Below the pieces are notes generated by a model, which was given only the letters and a program-made list of their open reading frames with translations, made no database searches and had not been told where the DNA came from. This document shows positions 44,850 through 54,854 of a stretch of DNA of 64,000 bases, one piece after another. The stretch is from positions 2,273,466 through 2,337,465 of the forward strand of contig NZ_JH651379.1 in assembly GCF_000260115.1 (NCBI RefSeq), in the 5' to 3' direction. The stretch comes from Galbibacter orientalis DSM 19592 (lineage in GTDB: Bacteria > Bacteroidota > Bacteroidia > Flavobacteriales > Flavobacteriaceae). The stretch's first letter is position 1, and each line of letters starts with the position of its first letter. The translations under genes were made by a program, and so were the position numbers.

Positions 44850-47615
44850 TTGAAAGTTCTAAAATTCTTCATACTTACTTTAGGATTGCTCTTAAGCAAT
44901 CAATTATTAGCGCAAAAAGAGTCCGCTTATTGGTATTTTGGCGAAAGAGCAGGTTTAAATTTTAACACAGAACCTCCCACTCCTTTAACAAATGGACAAT
45001 TAAACTCTAGAGAAGGATGCGCTGCTATTTCTGACACTAATGGAAGTTTACTTTTTTATACAGATGGAATATCTGTTTGGGACAGAAACCATACTGAGAT
45101 GCCTAATGGTTATGCTCTTTTAGGAGATAAATCGAGTACACAATCTGCTATTATTATACCTAATCCTGTTAGAAGAGGTTTATATTATATTTTTACGGTT
45201 GATGAGCCTGGCAAACTTCAAGCTGACGCTGGCGATACAATTGAAGGAATTAACTATTCAGAAGTAGATATGACATTAAATGGAGGTTATGGAGATGTTA
45301 TTACTGGTAAAAAGAATATTCATTTAATAACTTATGATACTAACGATGCTATACAAAGGGAATTTAAAGCTTCAGAAAAAATAACTGCTGTTACTAATAA
45401 CGATGGGACTGCCATTTGGGTAATTACTCAATTTGTAAATAAGTTTTACGCTTTTAAAGTTGATGCAAACGGAGTGAATAGCAATCCTGTAATCTCTACA
45501 GTACAACAAACTGTTAACCCAAGATTATATCCTGATGGTGCTAGCAAAGGAGCTAATCCTACGGCTATAGGTTACCTAAAAGTATCTCCTAACGGAAAAA
45601 AGTTAGCAATTGCTCACACTTCTACCAATTTAGGCAACCCGCGAACTGGGCTAAGAAAAAATGGAAAAGTATTATTATACAACTTTGATAATGCTTCAGG
45701 TATGGTAAGCAATCAAGAAACTTTATTAGATAATGAGTACCCATACGGAGTTGAGTTTTCTCCAAACTCTAAGGTCTTGTATATTACTTCCTCTATTTTT
45801 AATTCTAATGATCTATTTGAAAGGGGCTTACTTTACCAATACAATTTGGAAAGTAACAATATAGCAAATAGTAAAACAATAATAGATAATTCATCTACAA
45901 TAACTGGAGCATTACAATTAGCCCTAAATGGAAAAATATACAGAACATCTTATCAATTAAACGATAAAAGAACAAAACTCTCTGTAATTAATACCCCAAA
46001 TCAATTAGGAACTACGTGTGATTATAAACCCGATTATACAGATTTAAATGGCCGGGTAACTGGACAAGGATTGCCAGCTTTTATCCAATCTATTTTCTAC
46101 TATTCTTTTGATTATGAAAATACCTGTTTAGGAGATACTACTGAATTTACAATTACTTCTGAAGACCCATATACAAGTGTAGAATGGGATTTTGGAGATG
46201 GCTCAAATACTAGTACAGTCGAAAACCCAACTCATCAATATACCAACCCTGGCACCTATACGGTATCTCTCCAATTATATACAAATGGAGTAGCATACGA
46301 CCCACTTATTAAACAGGTTACTATTTCTGAAGCTCCAAATGTATATAGCGGAACATTCCCTTTTACGCAATGCGACTCTTTTGATAATAATCCAAATGAC
46401 GGTATTGCTACATTTAATTTAAATAATACAATTCCAGACATTACCTTAAACACTACACAATTTGTGAATGCTAATTTCTATTTAAGTGCCACAGATGCTG
46501 ATGCTGATGTAGATAATACAGATTATATCGATCCTATTTATAGGAATATTACCATGAACCAAATTGTATATGCTAAAGTATACGGAACAAACCCAGAATG
46601 TTATGAAATAGTCCCCATTGAATTGCAAACAAATGCTGCAACTCCAATAACAGCTCCAGATCAATATGGTTGTGATTATGAGAATGATGGTATCGCTATT
46701 TTTGATATCTCATCTATAAGGTCAAATATTGTAAGTAATATTGGACAGTCAGGAGTTATTGTTACCTTACACGAGCATCCTCAAGATGCTGCTATTGGAA
46801 TCAATCCAATTCCTGACAATTATGAGTCTTCTAATACAACAGTATACATTAGAGCTGTTGATGGAAATTCATGCTATGGTGGTGGGTCGATTGAGCTGAT
46901 TACTAAACCATTCCCTCTTATTGAAGATAAAGAAAGTATAGCTTGCGCACAAAACTTCCCTGTCATTATCAGCTCTGGCATAAGTACTACATACGCCTCA
47001 CAATACAATTACCTTTGGAATACTGGAGAAACAACAAATATTATAAGCGCTAACGCTCCAGGTGTCTACCAATTAACAGTTACCGACCCAATAGTAGGCT
47101 GTAGTCAATCTATAAATGTAACGGTAAATGAAGTTGAAGTCCCAGTAATTGAGGAAATTAAAATTGATGATAAAAATATTGAGGTTATAGTAAATTCTAA
47201 TAATGGAGAGGTCGAATACGCTGTAGATAATGAGTTTAGCAATTATCAAGAATCCAATTCTTTTGCAAATTTACCTCCAGGTGAACATACGCTATATGTT
47301 AAAGACACATATAATTGTACAACGGTTTCTCAAGATTTTGCTATAATTGGTTTCCCTAAATTCTTCACTCCTAATAATGATACTATAAATGATTCTTGGA
47401 ATTTGAGTGGCTTAAATCCATCTCTTTATAACCAAGCTTCTTATGTTTCAATTTATAACAGGTACGGTAAATTAATATGTGCTTTTGATCCTTTAAAATC
47501 AATAGGATGGGATGGAAAGTATAATGGAAAACTATTACCTCCAGATGATTACTGGTATTATTTTAAACTTCCCGATGGGAAAGAATACAAAGGTCACTTT
47601 ACTCTAAAATTATAA
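44850..47615 (+). CDS. T9SS type-B sorted surface protein with PKD domain
   Basis: The 921-residue exported protein has a signal peptide (LKFFILTLGLLLSNQLLAQ), a long beta-rich propeller-like region (about 20-420, AYWYFGERAGLNFNTEPPTP at its start), a PKD domain (EWDFGDGSNTSTVENPTHQY, then GTYTVSLQL), further beta repeats, and a C-terminal T9SS type-B domain (TPNNDTINDSWNLSGL, YVSIYNRYGKLICAF, LPPDDYWYYFKL and KGHFTLKL). It is probably secreted through the T9SS and attached to the cell surface or released. The start is TTG (44850), with no in-frame ATG nearby; the signal peptide follows directly. Confidence 0.9.
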   Translation: MKVLKFFILTLGLLLSNQLLAQKESAYWYFGERAGLNFNTEPPTPLTNGQLNSREGCAAISDTNGSLLFYTDGISVWDRNHTEMPNGYALLGDKSSTQSAIIIPNPVRRGLYYIFTVDEPGKLQADAGDTIEGINYSEVDMTLNGGYGDVITGKKNIHLITYDTNDAIQREFKASEKITAVTNNDGTAIWVITQFVNKFYAFKVDANGVNSNPVISTVQQTVNPRLYPDGASKGANPTAIGYLKVSPNGKKLAIAHTSTNLGNPRTGLRKNGKVLLYNFDNASGMVSNQETLLDNEYPYGVEFSPNSKVLYITSSIFNSNDLFERGLLYQYNLESNNIANSKTIIDNSSTITGALQLALNGKIYRTSYQLNDKRTKLSVINTPNQLGTTCDYKPDYTDLNGRVTGQGLPAFIQSIFYYSFDYENTCLGDTTEFTITSEDPYTSVEWDFGDGSNTSTVENPTHQYTNPGTYTVSLQLYTNGVAYDPLIKQVTISEAPNVYSGTFPFTQCDSFDNNPNDGIATFNLNNTIPDITLNTTQFVNANFYLSATDADADVDNTDYIDPIYRNITMNQIVYAKVYGTNPECYEIVPIELQTNAATPITAPDQYGCDYENDGIAIFDISSIRSNIVSNIGQSGVIVTLHEHPQDAAIGINPIPDNYESSNTTVYIRAVDGNSCYGGGSIELITKPFPLIEDKESIACAQNFPVIISSGISTTYASQYNYLWNTGETTNIISANAPGVYQLTVTDPIVGCSQSINVTVNEVEVPVIEEIKIDDKNIEVIVNSNNGEVEYAVDNEFSNYQESNSFANLPPGEHTLYVKDTYNCTTVSQDFAIIGFPKFFTPNNDTINDSWNLSGLNPSLYNQASYVSIYNRYGKLICAFDPLKSIGWDGKYNGKLLPPDDYWYYFKLPDGKEYKGHFTLKL

Positions 47616-47800
47616 TTTTCTTACAATAGTTTACAATTTTATCTTTCATGTTTTGTAATAAAAAAACAATTATCATTTAGATTTTTTTATTACATTTATA
47701 GAATAATAATTACGTATAACATACGTTTTACCCCACAAACATACATACTTTTCCCACCACCAAGCTTACATTTTTTATTATTAACAAATTTCGATAAAAA

Positions 47801-48490
47801 ATGAAAAAACTAATTGCAGAATTTATTGGTACCCTTTGGCTGGTACTTGGTGGTTGTGGTAGCGCCGTGCTTGCTGCTGGATACCCAGAACTAGGAATTG
47901 GATTTGCAGGCGTTGCTTTAGCCTTTGGTTTAACAGTCCTCACCATGGCTTATGCTATTGGGCATATTTCTGGTTGCCATTTAAACCCAGCTGTTTCAAT
48001 CGGTTTATGGGTTGGTGGACGTTTTGACGGTAAAGACCTTTTACCATACATCATCGCTCAAGTTCTTGGAGGTATCGCTGGAGCAGGTATCTTATATTTA
48101 ATTGCTACTGGTAAAGACGGGGCTTCTATAGGGAGTTTTGCTGCCAATGGTTATGGAGCACACTCTCCAGATGGTTATAATTTAACAGCTGCACTGGTTA
48201 CAGAAATTGTGATGACATTTATGTTTTTAATTATCATCTTAGGAGTTACCCACAAAAATGCTTCTAGTGGATTTGCTGGAATAGCTATTGGATTAGGCTT
48301 AACTTTAATTCATCTTATTAGTATTCCCGTTACCAATACTTCTGTTAACCCTGCTCGTAGTACAAGTCAGGCTCTATTTGTTGGAGATTGGGCTATGGGA
48401 CAACTTTGGTTGTTTTGGGTTGCACCTATTATTGGTGCTGCAATTGCTGGTATTGTTTACAAAATTATAGCTCCAAACACCGAAGAATAA
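47801..48490 (+). CDS. aqpZ: aquaporin Z
   Basis: Water channel of the inner membrane. The 229-residue protein has six helices and the two NPA-type motifs HLNPAVS and SVNPARS, plus the AqpZ-like N-terminus [20 protein letters not shown]. The selectivity-filter region around TNTSVNPAR agrees with water rather than glycerol. It ends in a terminator. Confidence 0.95.
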   Translation: MKKLIAEFIGTLWLVLGGCGSAVLAAGYPELGIGFAGVALAFGLTVLTMAYAIGHISGCHLNPAVSIGLWVGGRFDGKDLLPYIIAQVLGGIAGAGILYLIATGKDGASIGSFAANGYGAHSPDGYNLTAALVTEIVMTFMFLIIILGVTHKNASSGFAGIAIGLGLTLIHLISIPVTNTSVNPARSTSQALFVGDWAMGQLWLFWVAPIIGAAIAGIVYKIIAPNTEE

Positions 48491-48513
48491 CATTCAAAAA
48501 ATAATACTATATG

Positions 48514-48546
48514 AAGTCCCTCTTTTTAAAATTGGGACTTTTTTTT
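48514..48546 (+). terminator. terminator of aqpZ
   Basis: AAGTCCC (48514-48520) pairs with GGGACTT (48534-48540) with further A/T pairing inside, then a T run. Confidence 0.85.
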
Positions 48547-48721
48547 ATTAGTTTAATGTAGTATCTTAGTACTTTACACACTATTCCTCCTTATTACTAC
48601 AAATTATATTTTCTATTTATTTATATAAATGAGACCGTTTTACAATAGGTTTTATTCATCTTATTAATTAAATAAATTAGATGCCTAACATGTCTTTTAA
48701 AAAAGTAATAAAGATAAACAC

Positions 48722-49450
48722 ATGAAAAAAATTGTAATAGCATTATGCTTTTTGTGCGGAATTTCAAGCTTTGCACAAAATAATCAATCGGTAATAGATT
48801 CTGCTGCCATTAATATTATTGACAACATGGGGGCATACATAGGCTCCATAGATGCCTGCACCCTTACTCTTGAACGTTCCACAGACTATGATGGCTATTA
48901 TGGATTAGAAAAACACTTTTATACGGATAATATTAGTATGATTGGTCCAAATAAAATGCTAGTGCAAACAAGAGGCACACAACATAATAAAGACTATTAC
49001 TACAACGGAACAAAGTTTGTTTACTATTCTGTAGATGAAAACAATTATTCTGTCTTAGATGCCCCAGATAATATTATTAAACTCATTGATGGGTTTCATA
49101 AAAAATTTGATATCCGTTTTCCAGCTGCCGATATATTCTACCCCAGCTTAACAGATGATATGATTGAAAATTTTAGTAATATAATTTATATGGGGAATGA
49201 TTATATAGACAATGTGTTGTGCTATCATGTGCTAGCTTCAAATAATAAATTGAATGTTCAATTATGGATTGAAAATGATGAAGACCCACTCCCAAAAAAA
49301 ATGGTAATAATTCATAAAGATGGCAACCACAACCAATACGAAGTAACCTTTAAAGATTGGGTTATCAATCCTGAAATTGATGATACTATTTTTAATTTCT
49401 ATCCGCCAGAAAATTCTAGAAACATAGATATTATGGCTAAAGCTGAATAA
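48722..49450 (+). CDS. DUF2092 exported protein
   Basis: The 242-residue protein has a signal peptide (KKIVIALCFLCGISSFAQ) and a beta-rich LolA/LppX-like region with QTRGTQHNKDYYYNGTKFVY, YYSVDENNYSVLDAPDNI, and IIYMGNDYIDNVLCYHVLAS. The pattern fits DUF2092, a family of probable periplasmic lipid-handling proteins. It is 33 bp upstream of the DUF6515 gene, and the two are often neighbours. Confidence 0.75.
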   Translation: MKKIVIALCFLCGISSFAQNNQSVIDSAAINIIDNMGAYIGSIDACTLTLERSTDYDGYYGLEKHFYTDNISMIGPNKMLVQTRGTQHNKDYYYNGTKFVYYSVDENNYSVLDAPDNIIKLIDGFHKKFDIRFPAADIFYPSLTDDMIENFSNIIYMGNDYIDNVLCYHVLASNNKLNVQLWIENDEDPLPKKMVIIHKDGNHNQYEVTFKDWVINPEIDDTIFNFYPPENSRNIDIMAKAE

Positions 49451-49483
49451 TTCATTCTTTATACAACACTAAAGTTAAAACAC

Positions 49484-50464
49484 ATGAAAATTCAAATAAA
49501 ACATATAAATTATAGCAAAATAGCTTTCTTTGCTTTATTGCTAATCTTCCCAATAACAATAGAAGCTCAACGCTTTGGTCATGCCGCAAGTATGAGTCGC
49601 CCACACACTGCATCTCGCCCTTCGGCAGGGAGACAACCTATTAACGGTGGGTTTCATAAACAACCTAGTAGAAACATCCCTAGTACCAGACCCGCTACTA
49701 GACCTAGTAGACCAACAACTACGTCTCGCCCATCTACCAGACCTTCAACTGGCAACAGCTCTAGATCTACGGTAAACAGGCCTAACAACAACAATTCAAG
49801 ACCTAATCATAATGGAAACTTATCAAATTCAAATGTTGTTAACAGACCGCATAATAACAATAATAATAATGTAAACATCAATGTAAATCGTAATAATAAC
49901 GTTCACATTAACAACCGTCATACAGTAGTAAGACCAAATCCTAGACCTTATTACAGGCCACCATATTCCTACGGAGGTTTTCATTATTATGCATACCACC
50001 CATATTATTACCATCCATTTACCCCTTTTTACTGGGGACCTATTTGGCATCCATGGGGATTTTTCGTAGCCTCATTAGCAACAACTGCTATTATTATTTC
50101 TGTTGAAAATGAACAATATCACTATGATCAAGGGAATTACTATGTTAAAGAAAAAGATGGTTATACTGTTGTACAAGCCCCGGTAGGTGCTACTATAAAA
50201 GTTCTTCCAGATGGTTATGAAACTGTAAGTACTGGAGATAGCACAAACAATTATTATTACGGTGGGGCTTATTACGAAAAAGATAGTGATGGTTATACTG
50301 TTGTTCCTCCAACTGCTGGAACAGTAGTAGAAAACTTACCAGAAGGCGCAGAAGAAGTAAGAATTGGAGATCAAACCTATGTAAAATATGGAGAAACTTA
50401 CTATCAACCTGTAAAAATTGATGGTAAGAATCAATACGAAGTTGCAGAAGTTAAAGAAGAATAG
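49484..50464 (+). CDS. DUF6515 surface protein with low-complexity region
   Basis: The 326-residue protein has a signal peptide (ALLLIFPITIEAQ), then a low-complexity stretch rich in R, S, P, T, N and H (about 30-150, e.g. RPTTTSRPSTRPST, NNNNNVNINVN) and a Y/P/H/W-rich segment (about 150-200). One hydrophobic helix (about 192-206) and two repeats of the type YYxKEKDGYTVVQAP and YYEKDSDGYTVVPPT follow. This matches DUF6515. It is probably envelope-associated, and the function is unknown. It is coded downstream of DUF2092. Confidence 0.78.
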   Translation: MKIQIKHINYSKIAFFALLLIFPITIEAQRFGHAASMSRPHTASRPSAGRQPINGGFHKQPSRNIPSTRPATRPSRPTTTSRPSTRPSTGNSSRSTVNRPNNNNSRPNHNGNLSNSNVVNRPHNNNNNNVNINVNRNNNVHINNRHTVVRPNPRPYYRPPYSYGGFHYYAYHPYYYHPFTPFYWGPIWHPWGFFVASLATTAIIISVENEQYHYDQGNYYVKEKDGYTVVQAPVGATIKVLPDGYETVSTGDSTNNYYYGGAYYEKDSDGYTVVPPTAGTVVENLPEGAEEVRIGDQTYVKYGETYYQPVKIDGKNQYEVAEVKEE

Positions 50465-50486
50465 TCTTAATAATTTCTTTATTTTT

Positions 50487-50526
50487 ATTGCCTCGTGGAT
50501 AGTATATCACGAGGCAATATTTTTTT
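50487..50526 (+). terminator. terminator of the DUF2092-DUF6515 operon
   Basis: ATTGCCTCGTG (50487-50497) pairs with CACGAGGCAAT (50508-50518), then seven T. It ends seven bases before the next start codon. Confidence 0.92.
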
Positions 50527-50532
50527 AATATT

Positions 50533-50859
50533 ATGAATTGGATACTCTTAATTATAGCAGGACTTTTTGAGGTTGGATTTGCTACATGCTTAGGAAAGGC
50601 AAAAAATAGTACTGGGAATGAAGCTAGCTATTGGTATCTCGGGTTTTTAGTGTGCCTAACAATTAGCATGCTTTTATTAATGAAGGCTACCCAAACACTC
50701 CCCATAGGAACAGCCTACGCCGTTTGGACAGGAATTGGAGCGGTAGGAACCGTATTAGCTGGGGTTTTTCTTTTCAATGAACCTGTTGATTTCTGGCGCT
50801 TATTCTTTATTTCAACTCTAATTATTTCTTTAGTAGGTTTAAAATTTGTTTCGCATTAA
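50533..50859 (+). CDS. small multidrug-resistance (SMR) family transporter, SugE/Gdx-like
   Basis: The 108-residue protein has four helices and the essential Glu13 in LIIAGLFEVGFATCLGKAKN. The sequence TLPIGTAYAVWTGIGAVGTV is the SMR signature. A Glu-Val-Gly-Phe context points to the SugE/Gdx (guanidinium) branch rather than EmrE, although no guanidine riboswitch is seen. The terminator of the preceding operon ends seven bases before the ATG. Confidence 0.85.
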   Translation: MNWILLIIAGLFEVGFATCLGKAKNSTGNEASYWYLGFLVCLTISMLLLMKATQTLPIGTAYAVWTGIGAVGTVLAGVFLFNEPVDFWRLFFISTLIISLVGLKFVSH

Positions 50860-50901
50860 ATCCCATTTTTGTAACTTCGGAAAAAAGAAAATTTATCCAA
50901 A

Positions 50902-51279
50902 ATGAAAAAACTATTTTTACTACTTACTTTCCTAACAACACTTGCTATAACAAGTTGCAATTCCTCATCAAATAAAGATATGATTACACATACTGTGTTC
51001 TTTAAATTGAAGCATCCAAAAGGATCTGAAGCTGAAAAGATTTTTATCGAAAAAGCAGTAGCACTTAAATCCATTCCAACCGTTTTAAATATGACAAGCG
51101 TTAAGGAAATTGGTAAAAAGAACGATTTTGAATGGGGCTTAACTATGCAATTTAAAAGTCAAGCAGATTATGACACCTATAGCAATCATCCAGACCATGT
51201 AGCATTTGTAGAAAATGTATGGAAAAAAGAGGTTGTAGATTTTATGGAGATTGATTATGTAGTTAACATAATAAAATAA
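50902..51279 (+). CDS. Dabb-family (stress-responsive barrel) lipoprotein
   Basis: The 125-residue protein has a lipoprotein signal with lipobox ITSC (Cys19), then a Dabb domain (MITHTVFFKLKHPKGSEAEK, then FEWGLTMQFKSQADYDTYSN, HPDHVAFVENVWK). Dabb proteins form dimeric alpha/beta barrels; the substrate is unknown. It is 42 bp from the SMR gene and convergent with rimO. Confidence 0.85.
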   Translation: MKKLFLLLTFLTTLAITSCNSSSNKDMITHTVFFKLKHPKGSEAEKIFIEKAVALKSIPTVLNMTSVKEIGKKNDFEWGLTMQFKSQADYDTYSNHPDHVAFVENVWKKEVVDFMEIDYVVNIIK

Positions 51280-51295
51280 ACTAAAACAAACTCAT

Positions 51296-51337
51296 AAAAA
51301 AGGAGGCTACATTTTTAAAAATGTAGCCTCCTTTTTT
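51296..51337. terminator. bidirectional terminator between Dabb gene and rimO
   Basis: AAAAAAGGAGGCTAC (51296-51310) with its exact complement (51323-51337) around a short A/T-paired loop. T runs are on both sides. Confidence 0.92.
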
Positions 51338-51349
51338 ATATTTTTAAAA

Positions 51350-52654
51350 TTACACTGCTGGCTTACCATACAAGTCAAAATCTCCCGCTTCTTCTACCAA
51401 AATATCAACATATTCCCCAGTTTTTAAATAATACTGAGACGCATCTATTAACACCTCATTATCTACATCTGGAGAATCAAACTCCGTACGTCCTACAAAA
51501 TAATTCCCTTCTTTTCTATCAATTACACATCGGAAAGTTTTCCCTACTTTCTCTTGGTTTAACTCCCATGAGATTTGCGATTGGATATCCATTATTTCTG
51601 AAGCTCTTTGTTGCTTTACCTCTTCAGGAACGTCATCTTCTAAATTATACGCATGCGTATTCTCTTCATGACTGTAAGTAAAGCAGCCTAAACGCTCAAA
51701 ACGCATTTCGCTAACCCATTGTTTTAAAGTCTGAAAATCTTCTTCTGTCTCTCCAGGATACCCAACAATTAATGTTGTTCTTATAGCCATTTCTGGAACA
51801 GCGGCTCTAAAATCTTGAAGCAACTTTGTTGTTTTCTCCTTTGTAGTTCCTCGTCGCATCGACTTTAAAATAGGATCGGCAATATGTTGTAAAGGAATAT
51901 CTATGTAATTACAAATCTTAGGTTCGTTTTTCATTACTTCCAAAACATCCATTGGAAATCCTGTAGGAAACGCATAATGTAAACGAATCCATTCAATCCC
52001 TTCTACTTTAACCAACTCCTTTAACAAGTCTGCTAAAGCTCTTTTTTTATATAAATCTAAACCATAGTAAGTTAAATCTTGCGCTATTAGCACTAACTCC
52101 TTAACCCCATTGGCAGCTAAATTGTTGGCTTCTTTGACCAAATTTTCAATCGGAGTACTTATATGTTTTCCTCTCATTAAAGGAATAGCACAAAAACTAC
52201 AAGGACGGTCGCAACCTTCAGCAATTTTTAAATAAGCATAATTTTTAGGAGTTGTAGTCATACGTTCCCCAATAAGCTCATGCTTATAATCTGCTCCAAG
52301 TGCTTTTAACAGACTTGGCAATTCTGTAGTACCAAAATACTGATCTACATCTGGAATTTCTTTTTCTAAATCTGGCTTGTAACGCTCACTCAAACACCCT
52401 GTAACAAACACTTTATCTACTTCTCCTTCCTGTTTTTTTTCTAAGTACTCAAGGATTGTATTTACACTTTCCTCTTTTGCATTATTTATAAATCCACAGG
52501 TATTTATCACTACAATATTCCCTTCCTCTTCATGAACAACCTCTTTTCCTCCTGCCTTAAGTTGCCCCATAAGTACTTCACTATCATATACATTTTTAGA
52601 GCATCCTAAAGTCACAACATTAATCTTATTCTTCTTCAATGATTTTGTTCTCAT
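51350..52654 (-). CDS. rimO: ribosomal protein S12 methylthiotransferase
   Basis: Radical-SAM enzyme that adds a methylthio group to Asp89 of S12. The 434-residue protein has the MTTase N-terminal domain (NVVTLGCSKNVYDSEVLMGQ and the later cysteines in INTCGFIN and TGCLSERYK), the radical-SAM triad in ISEGCDRPCSFCAIPLMRGK-like text (AEGCDRPCSFCAIP), and a C-terminal TRAM domain. YFGTTELP and IDIPLQH fit RimO rather than MiaB. A -7 element TAATTTTG lies at the complement of 52754-52761. Confidence 0.95.
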   Translation of the reverse strand: MRTKSLKKNKINVVTLGCSKNVYDSEVLMGQLKAGGKEVVHEEEGNIVVINTCGFINNAKEESVNTILEYLEKKQEGEVDKVFVTGCLSERYKPDLEKEIPDVDQYFGTTELPSLLKALGADYKHELIGERMTTTPKNYAYLKIAEGCDRPCSFCAIPLMRGKHISTPIENLVKEANNLAANGVKELVLIAQDLTYYGLDLYKKRALADLLKELVKVEGIEWIRLHYAFPTGFPMDVLEVMKNEPKICNYIDIPLQHIADPILKSMRRGTTKEKTTKLLQDFRAAVPEMAIRTTLIVGYPGETEEDFQTLKQWVSEMRFERLGCFTYSHEENTHAYNLEDDVPEEVKQQRASEIMDIQSQISWELNQEKVGKTFRCVIDRKEGNYFVGRTEFDSPDVDNEVLIDASQYYLKTGEYVDILVEEAGDFDLYGKPAV

Positions 52655-52753
52655 AACAACCGATTTCTTATTTAAATTGAAAGATTTTCTTTAATAGATA
52701 CATCATCTAAAAACAAAAAATCCATCATAAAATGCTTATTTTAAAACAGTGGG

Positions 52754-52761
52754 CAAAATTA
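52754..52761 (-). promoter_or_regulatory. -7 element upstream of rimO
   Basis: TAATTTTG on the minus strand, about 100 bp before the rimO ATG. The -33 element is weak. Confidence 0.4.
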
Positions 52762-52808
52762 CAACTTGGAAGTGTATAAAACGAAGATAATTCGAGTTAA
52801 TATTAATT

Positions 52809-53084
52809 TTAACCTAAAACTTCTTGTAAATACGGGATTAAAGTAGGCTCATAATAGCGTAATGCAGAAAGAAGAACTACACAAACCACCAAATAATACC
52901 AATTATACTTTTCAGTTTTCATAATCCAAAAACCTATAAAAGCGATAATAGCTAAAAAGATTCCTACAATTAAATTTGGAAAAAGCCACATCCCATTTAT
53001 AATAGCATAACATTTAACTGCAGCATAAAACATACAGTAATAAGCTATTATTTTGGTAACGGTTACAAGCGTTCTATTTGGCAT
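52809..53084 (-). CDS. small three-helix membrane protein
   Basis: The 91-residue protein has hydrophobic helices at about 9-28, 32-50 and 60-78. No domain is recognised. It lies six bases after ftsY on the same strand and may be co-transcribed with it. Its neighbour ftsY acts in membrane protein targeting, but any functional link is only positional. Confidence 0.6.
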   Translation of the reverse strand: MPNRTLVTVTKIIAYYCMFYAAVKCYAIINGMWLFPNLIVGIFLAIIAFIGFWIMKTEKYNWYYLVVCVVLLSALRYYEPTLIPYLQEVLG

Positions 53085-53090
53085 TAAATT

Positions 53091-54047
53091 TTATTGCTTA
53101 AAAAATGAATCGACAAATTCATACTTATTAAAAACTTGTAAGTCTTCAATACCTTCTCCTACACCAATATATTTTACAGGAATTTTAAATTCATCGGAGA
53201 TTCCAATAACAACGCCACCTTTTGCAGTACCATCTAATTTGGTTACTGCCAGAGAAGTAACTTCGGTTGCTTTTGTAAACTGTTTGGCTTGCTCAAAGGC
53301 ATTTTGTCCTGTAGAGCCATCTAAAACCAAGAGAACATCATGAGGAGCATCTCCAACCACTTTCTGCATAACGCGCTTAACTTTTGTAAGCTCGTTCATT
53401 AAATTTATTTTATTATGAAGTCTTCCTGCTGTATCGATAATTACAACATCTGCATCTTGATTTACGGCAGATTTTAAGGTATCAAAAGCTACAGAAGCAG
53501 GATCGCTCCCCATTTGTTGCTTTACAATAGGCACCTCTACTCTATCTGCCCAAACTTGCAATTGGTCTATAGCGGCAGCTCTAAAAGTATCGGCAGCTCC
53601 TAAAACCACCTTTTTTCCTTGCTTTTTAAATTGATACGCTAATTTCCCTATCGTTGTGGTTTTTCCTACGCCATTTACCCCTACTACCATCAACACATAA
53701 GGTTTTTTATTTGCAGGAATAACAAATTCTTTTTCTTCTCCCGAATTAGTTTCCGATAATAATCCAGCTATTTCTTCTCTCAGAATAAGATTCAACTCTT
53801 CTGTACCAAGATATTTATCTTTAGAAACACGAGCTTCAATACGCTCAATAACTTTAAGTGTAGTATTAACTCCTACATCACTTGTAACCAAAACCTCCTC
53901 AAGATTATCTAGCACTTCGTCATCTACTTTTGACTTCCCTGCTACTGCTTTTCCTAACTTGGAAAGAAAACTTGATTTAGATTTCTCTAGGCCTTTGTCT
54001 AAAGTTTCCTTCTTTTCTGATGAAAATATTTTCTTAAAAAAACTCAT
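53091..54047 (-). CDS. ftsY: signal recognition particle receptor FtsY
   Basis: GTPase that docks SRP-bound ribosomes at the membrane. The 318-residue protein has a short basic N-terminal segment (FFKKIFSSEKKETLDKGLEK), the N domain and the G domain with GVNGVGKTTTIGKLA (P-loop), AADTFRAAAIDQLQVW, VIIDTAGRLHNKINLMNELT and VTKLDGTAKGGVVIGI. It lacks the long acidic A domain of E. coli, as is usual in this phylum. Confidence 0.96.
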   Translation of the reverse strand: MSFFKKIFSSEKKETLDKGLEKSKSSFLSKLGKAVAGKSKVDDEVLDNLEEVLVTSDVGVNTTLKVIERIEARVSKDKYLGTEELNLILREEIAGLLSETNSGEEKEFVIPANKKPYVLMVVGVNGVGKTTTIGKLAYQFKKQGKKVVLGAADTFRAAAIDQLQVWADRVEVPIVKQQMGSDPASVAFDTLKSAVNQDADVVIIDTAGRLHNKINLMNELTKVKRVMQKVVGDAPHDVLLVLDGSTGQNAFEQAKQFTKATEVTSLAVTKLDGTAKGGVVIGISDEFKIPVKYIGVGEGIEDLQVFNKYEFVDSFFKQ

Positions 54048-54120
54048 TTTACAACGTATACGTTAGTTGACGGACTATAACCAACCCTTTTGGTTATGAA
54101 CTCCAAAGATATAAAAACAA

Positions 54121-54149
54121 AAGGCTACTTTCTATACGAAAGTAGCCTT
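54121..54149 (-). terminator. terminator of the rpmB-rpmG-DUF4295 operon
   Basis: AAGGCTACTTT (54121-54131) pairs with AAAGTAGCCTT (54139-54149), with T-rich sequence on the minus-strand side. It lies directly upstream of the ftsY promoter region (TATCTTTG at the complement of 54104-54111). Confidence 0.85.
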
Positions 54150-54173
54150 AATATATAATAAGTTGTGAACTTC

Positions 54174-54326
54174 TTATTTTGAATTTAACCAGTCATTAAC
54201 TGCTTCTGGAGTCATTACAGCTTCTACAAAAGTGTAAGCGCCAGTTTTCGGAGACTTAACCATTTTAATTGCTTTGGTTAATCTTTTTGAACTTGTCTGT
54301 AAGGATGCTACTGTCTTCTTTGCCAT
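54174..54326 (-). CDS. DUF4295 small basic protein
   Basis: A 50-residue protein: MAKKTVASLQTSSKRLTKAI, then KMVKSPKTGAYTFVEAVMTP, then EAVNDWLNSK. It begins with ATG at 54324-54326, six bases after rpmG. The order rpmB-rpmG-DUF4295 is conserved in Bacteroidetes, and the basic composition suggests a ribosome-associated protein; the function is not established. Confidence 0.88.
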   Translation of the reverse strand: MAKKTVASLQTSSKRLTKAIKMVKSPKTGAYTFVEAVMTPEAVNDWLNSK

Positions 54327-54332
54327 GGCTTA

Positions 54333-54515
54333 TTATTTTATTTCTTTATGAACAGTCATTTTCTTAAGAATAGGATTAAATTTTTTAATCTCTAATCTAT
54401 CTGGTGTATTCTTTTTATTTTTCGTAGTAATGTAACGAGATGTTCCTGGTTGCCCAGAAGTTTTATGCTCGGTACATTCTAAAATAACCTGTATTCTATT
54501 ACCTTTCTTTGCCAT
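54333..54515 (-). CDS. rpmG: 50S ribosomal protein L33
   Basis: The 60-residue L33 has [20 protein letters not shown] and [20 protein letters not shown]. The zinc-binding cysteine pairs are largely absent (only one Cys), so it is the zinc-independent (C-) form. It lies between rpmB and DUF4295. Confidence 0.96.
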   Translation of the reverse strand: MAKKGNRIQVILECTEHKTSGQPGTSRYITTKNKKNTPDRLEIKKFNPILKKMTVHKEIK

Positions 54516-54542
54516 CTTTATATCTTTTTAACGGATTATTAA

Positions 54543-54779
54543 TTACTTAATAAACCCTTTTTCTTTAGCTTCTTTTAAAACCGCAGTAATACCTTTCTTG
54601 TTAATAGTTTTTAACGCAGATGTAGATATTTTAAGCGTAACCCAACGATCCTCTTCAGGAAGGAAGAAACGTTTTTTGATAAGATTCGCATCAAATTTAC
54701 GCTTGGTTTTGTTCATTGCGTGAGAAACATTATTTCCCACCATCGCTTTCTTTCCAGTAAGTTCACAAACTCTTGACAT
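54543..54779 (-). CDS. rpmB: 50S ribosomal protein L28
   Basis: The 78-residue L28 starts [20 protein letters not shown] and contains [20 protein letters not shown]. The first cysteine is kept but no second pair is seen. It leads the rpmB-rpmG-DUF4295 operon on the minus strand. Confidence 0.96.
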   Translation of the reverse strand: MSRVCELTGKKAMVGNNVSHAMNKTKRKFDANLIKKRFFLPEEDRWVTLKISTSALKTINKKGITAVLKEAKEKGFIK

Positions 54780-54854
54780 TCTTCTAAAACTTTATGTTAT
54801 TTAAAAACAGGGTGCAAATTAACGAATTTTTCACTTGTAAGACAAGTAAATATG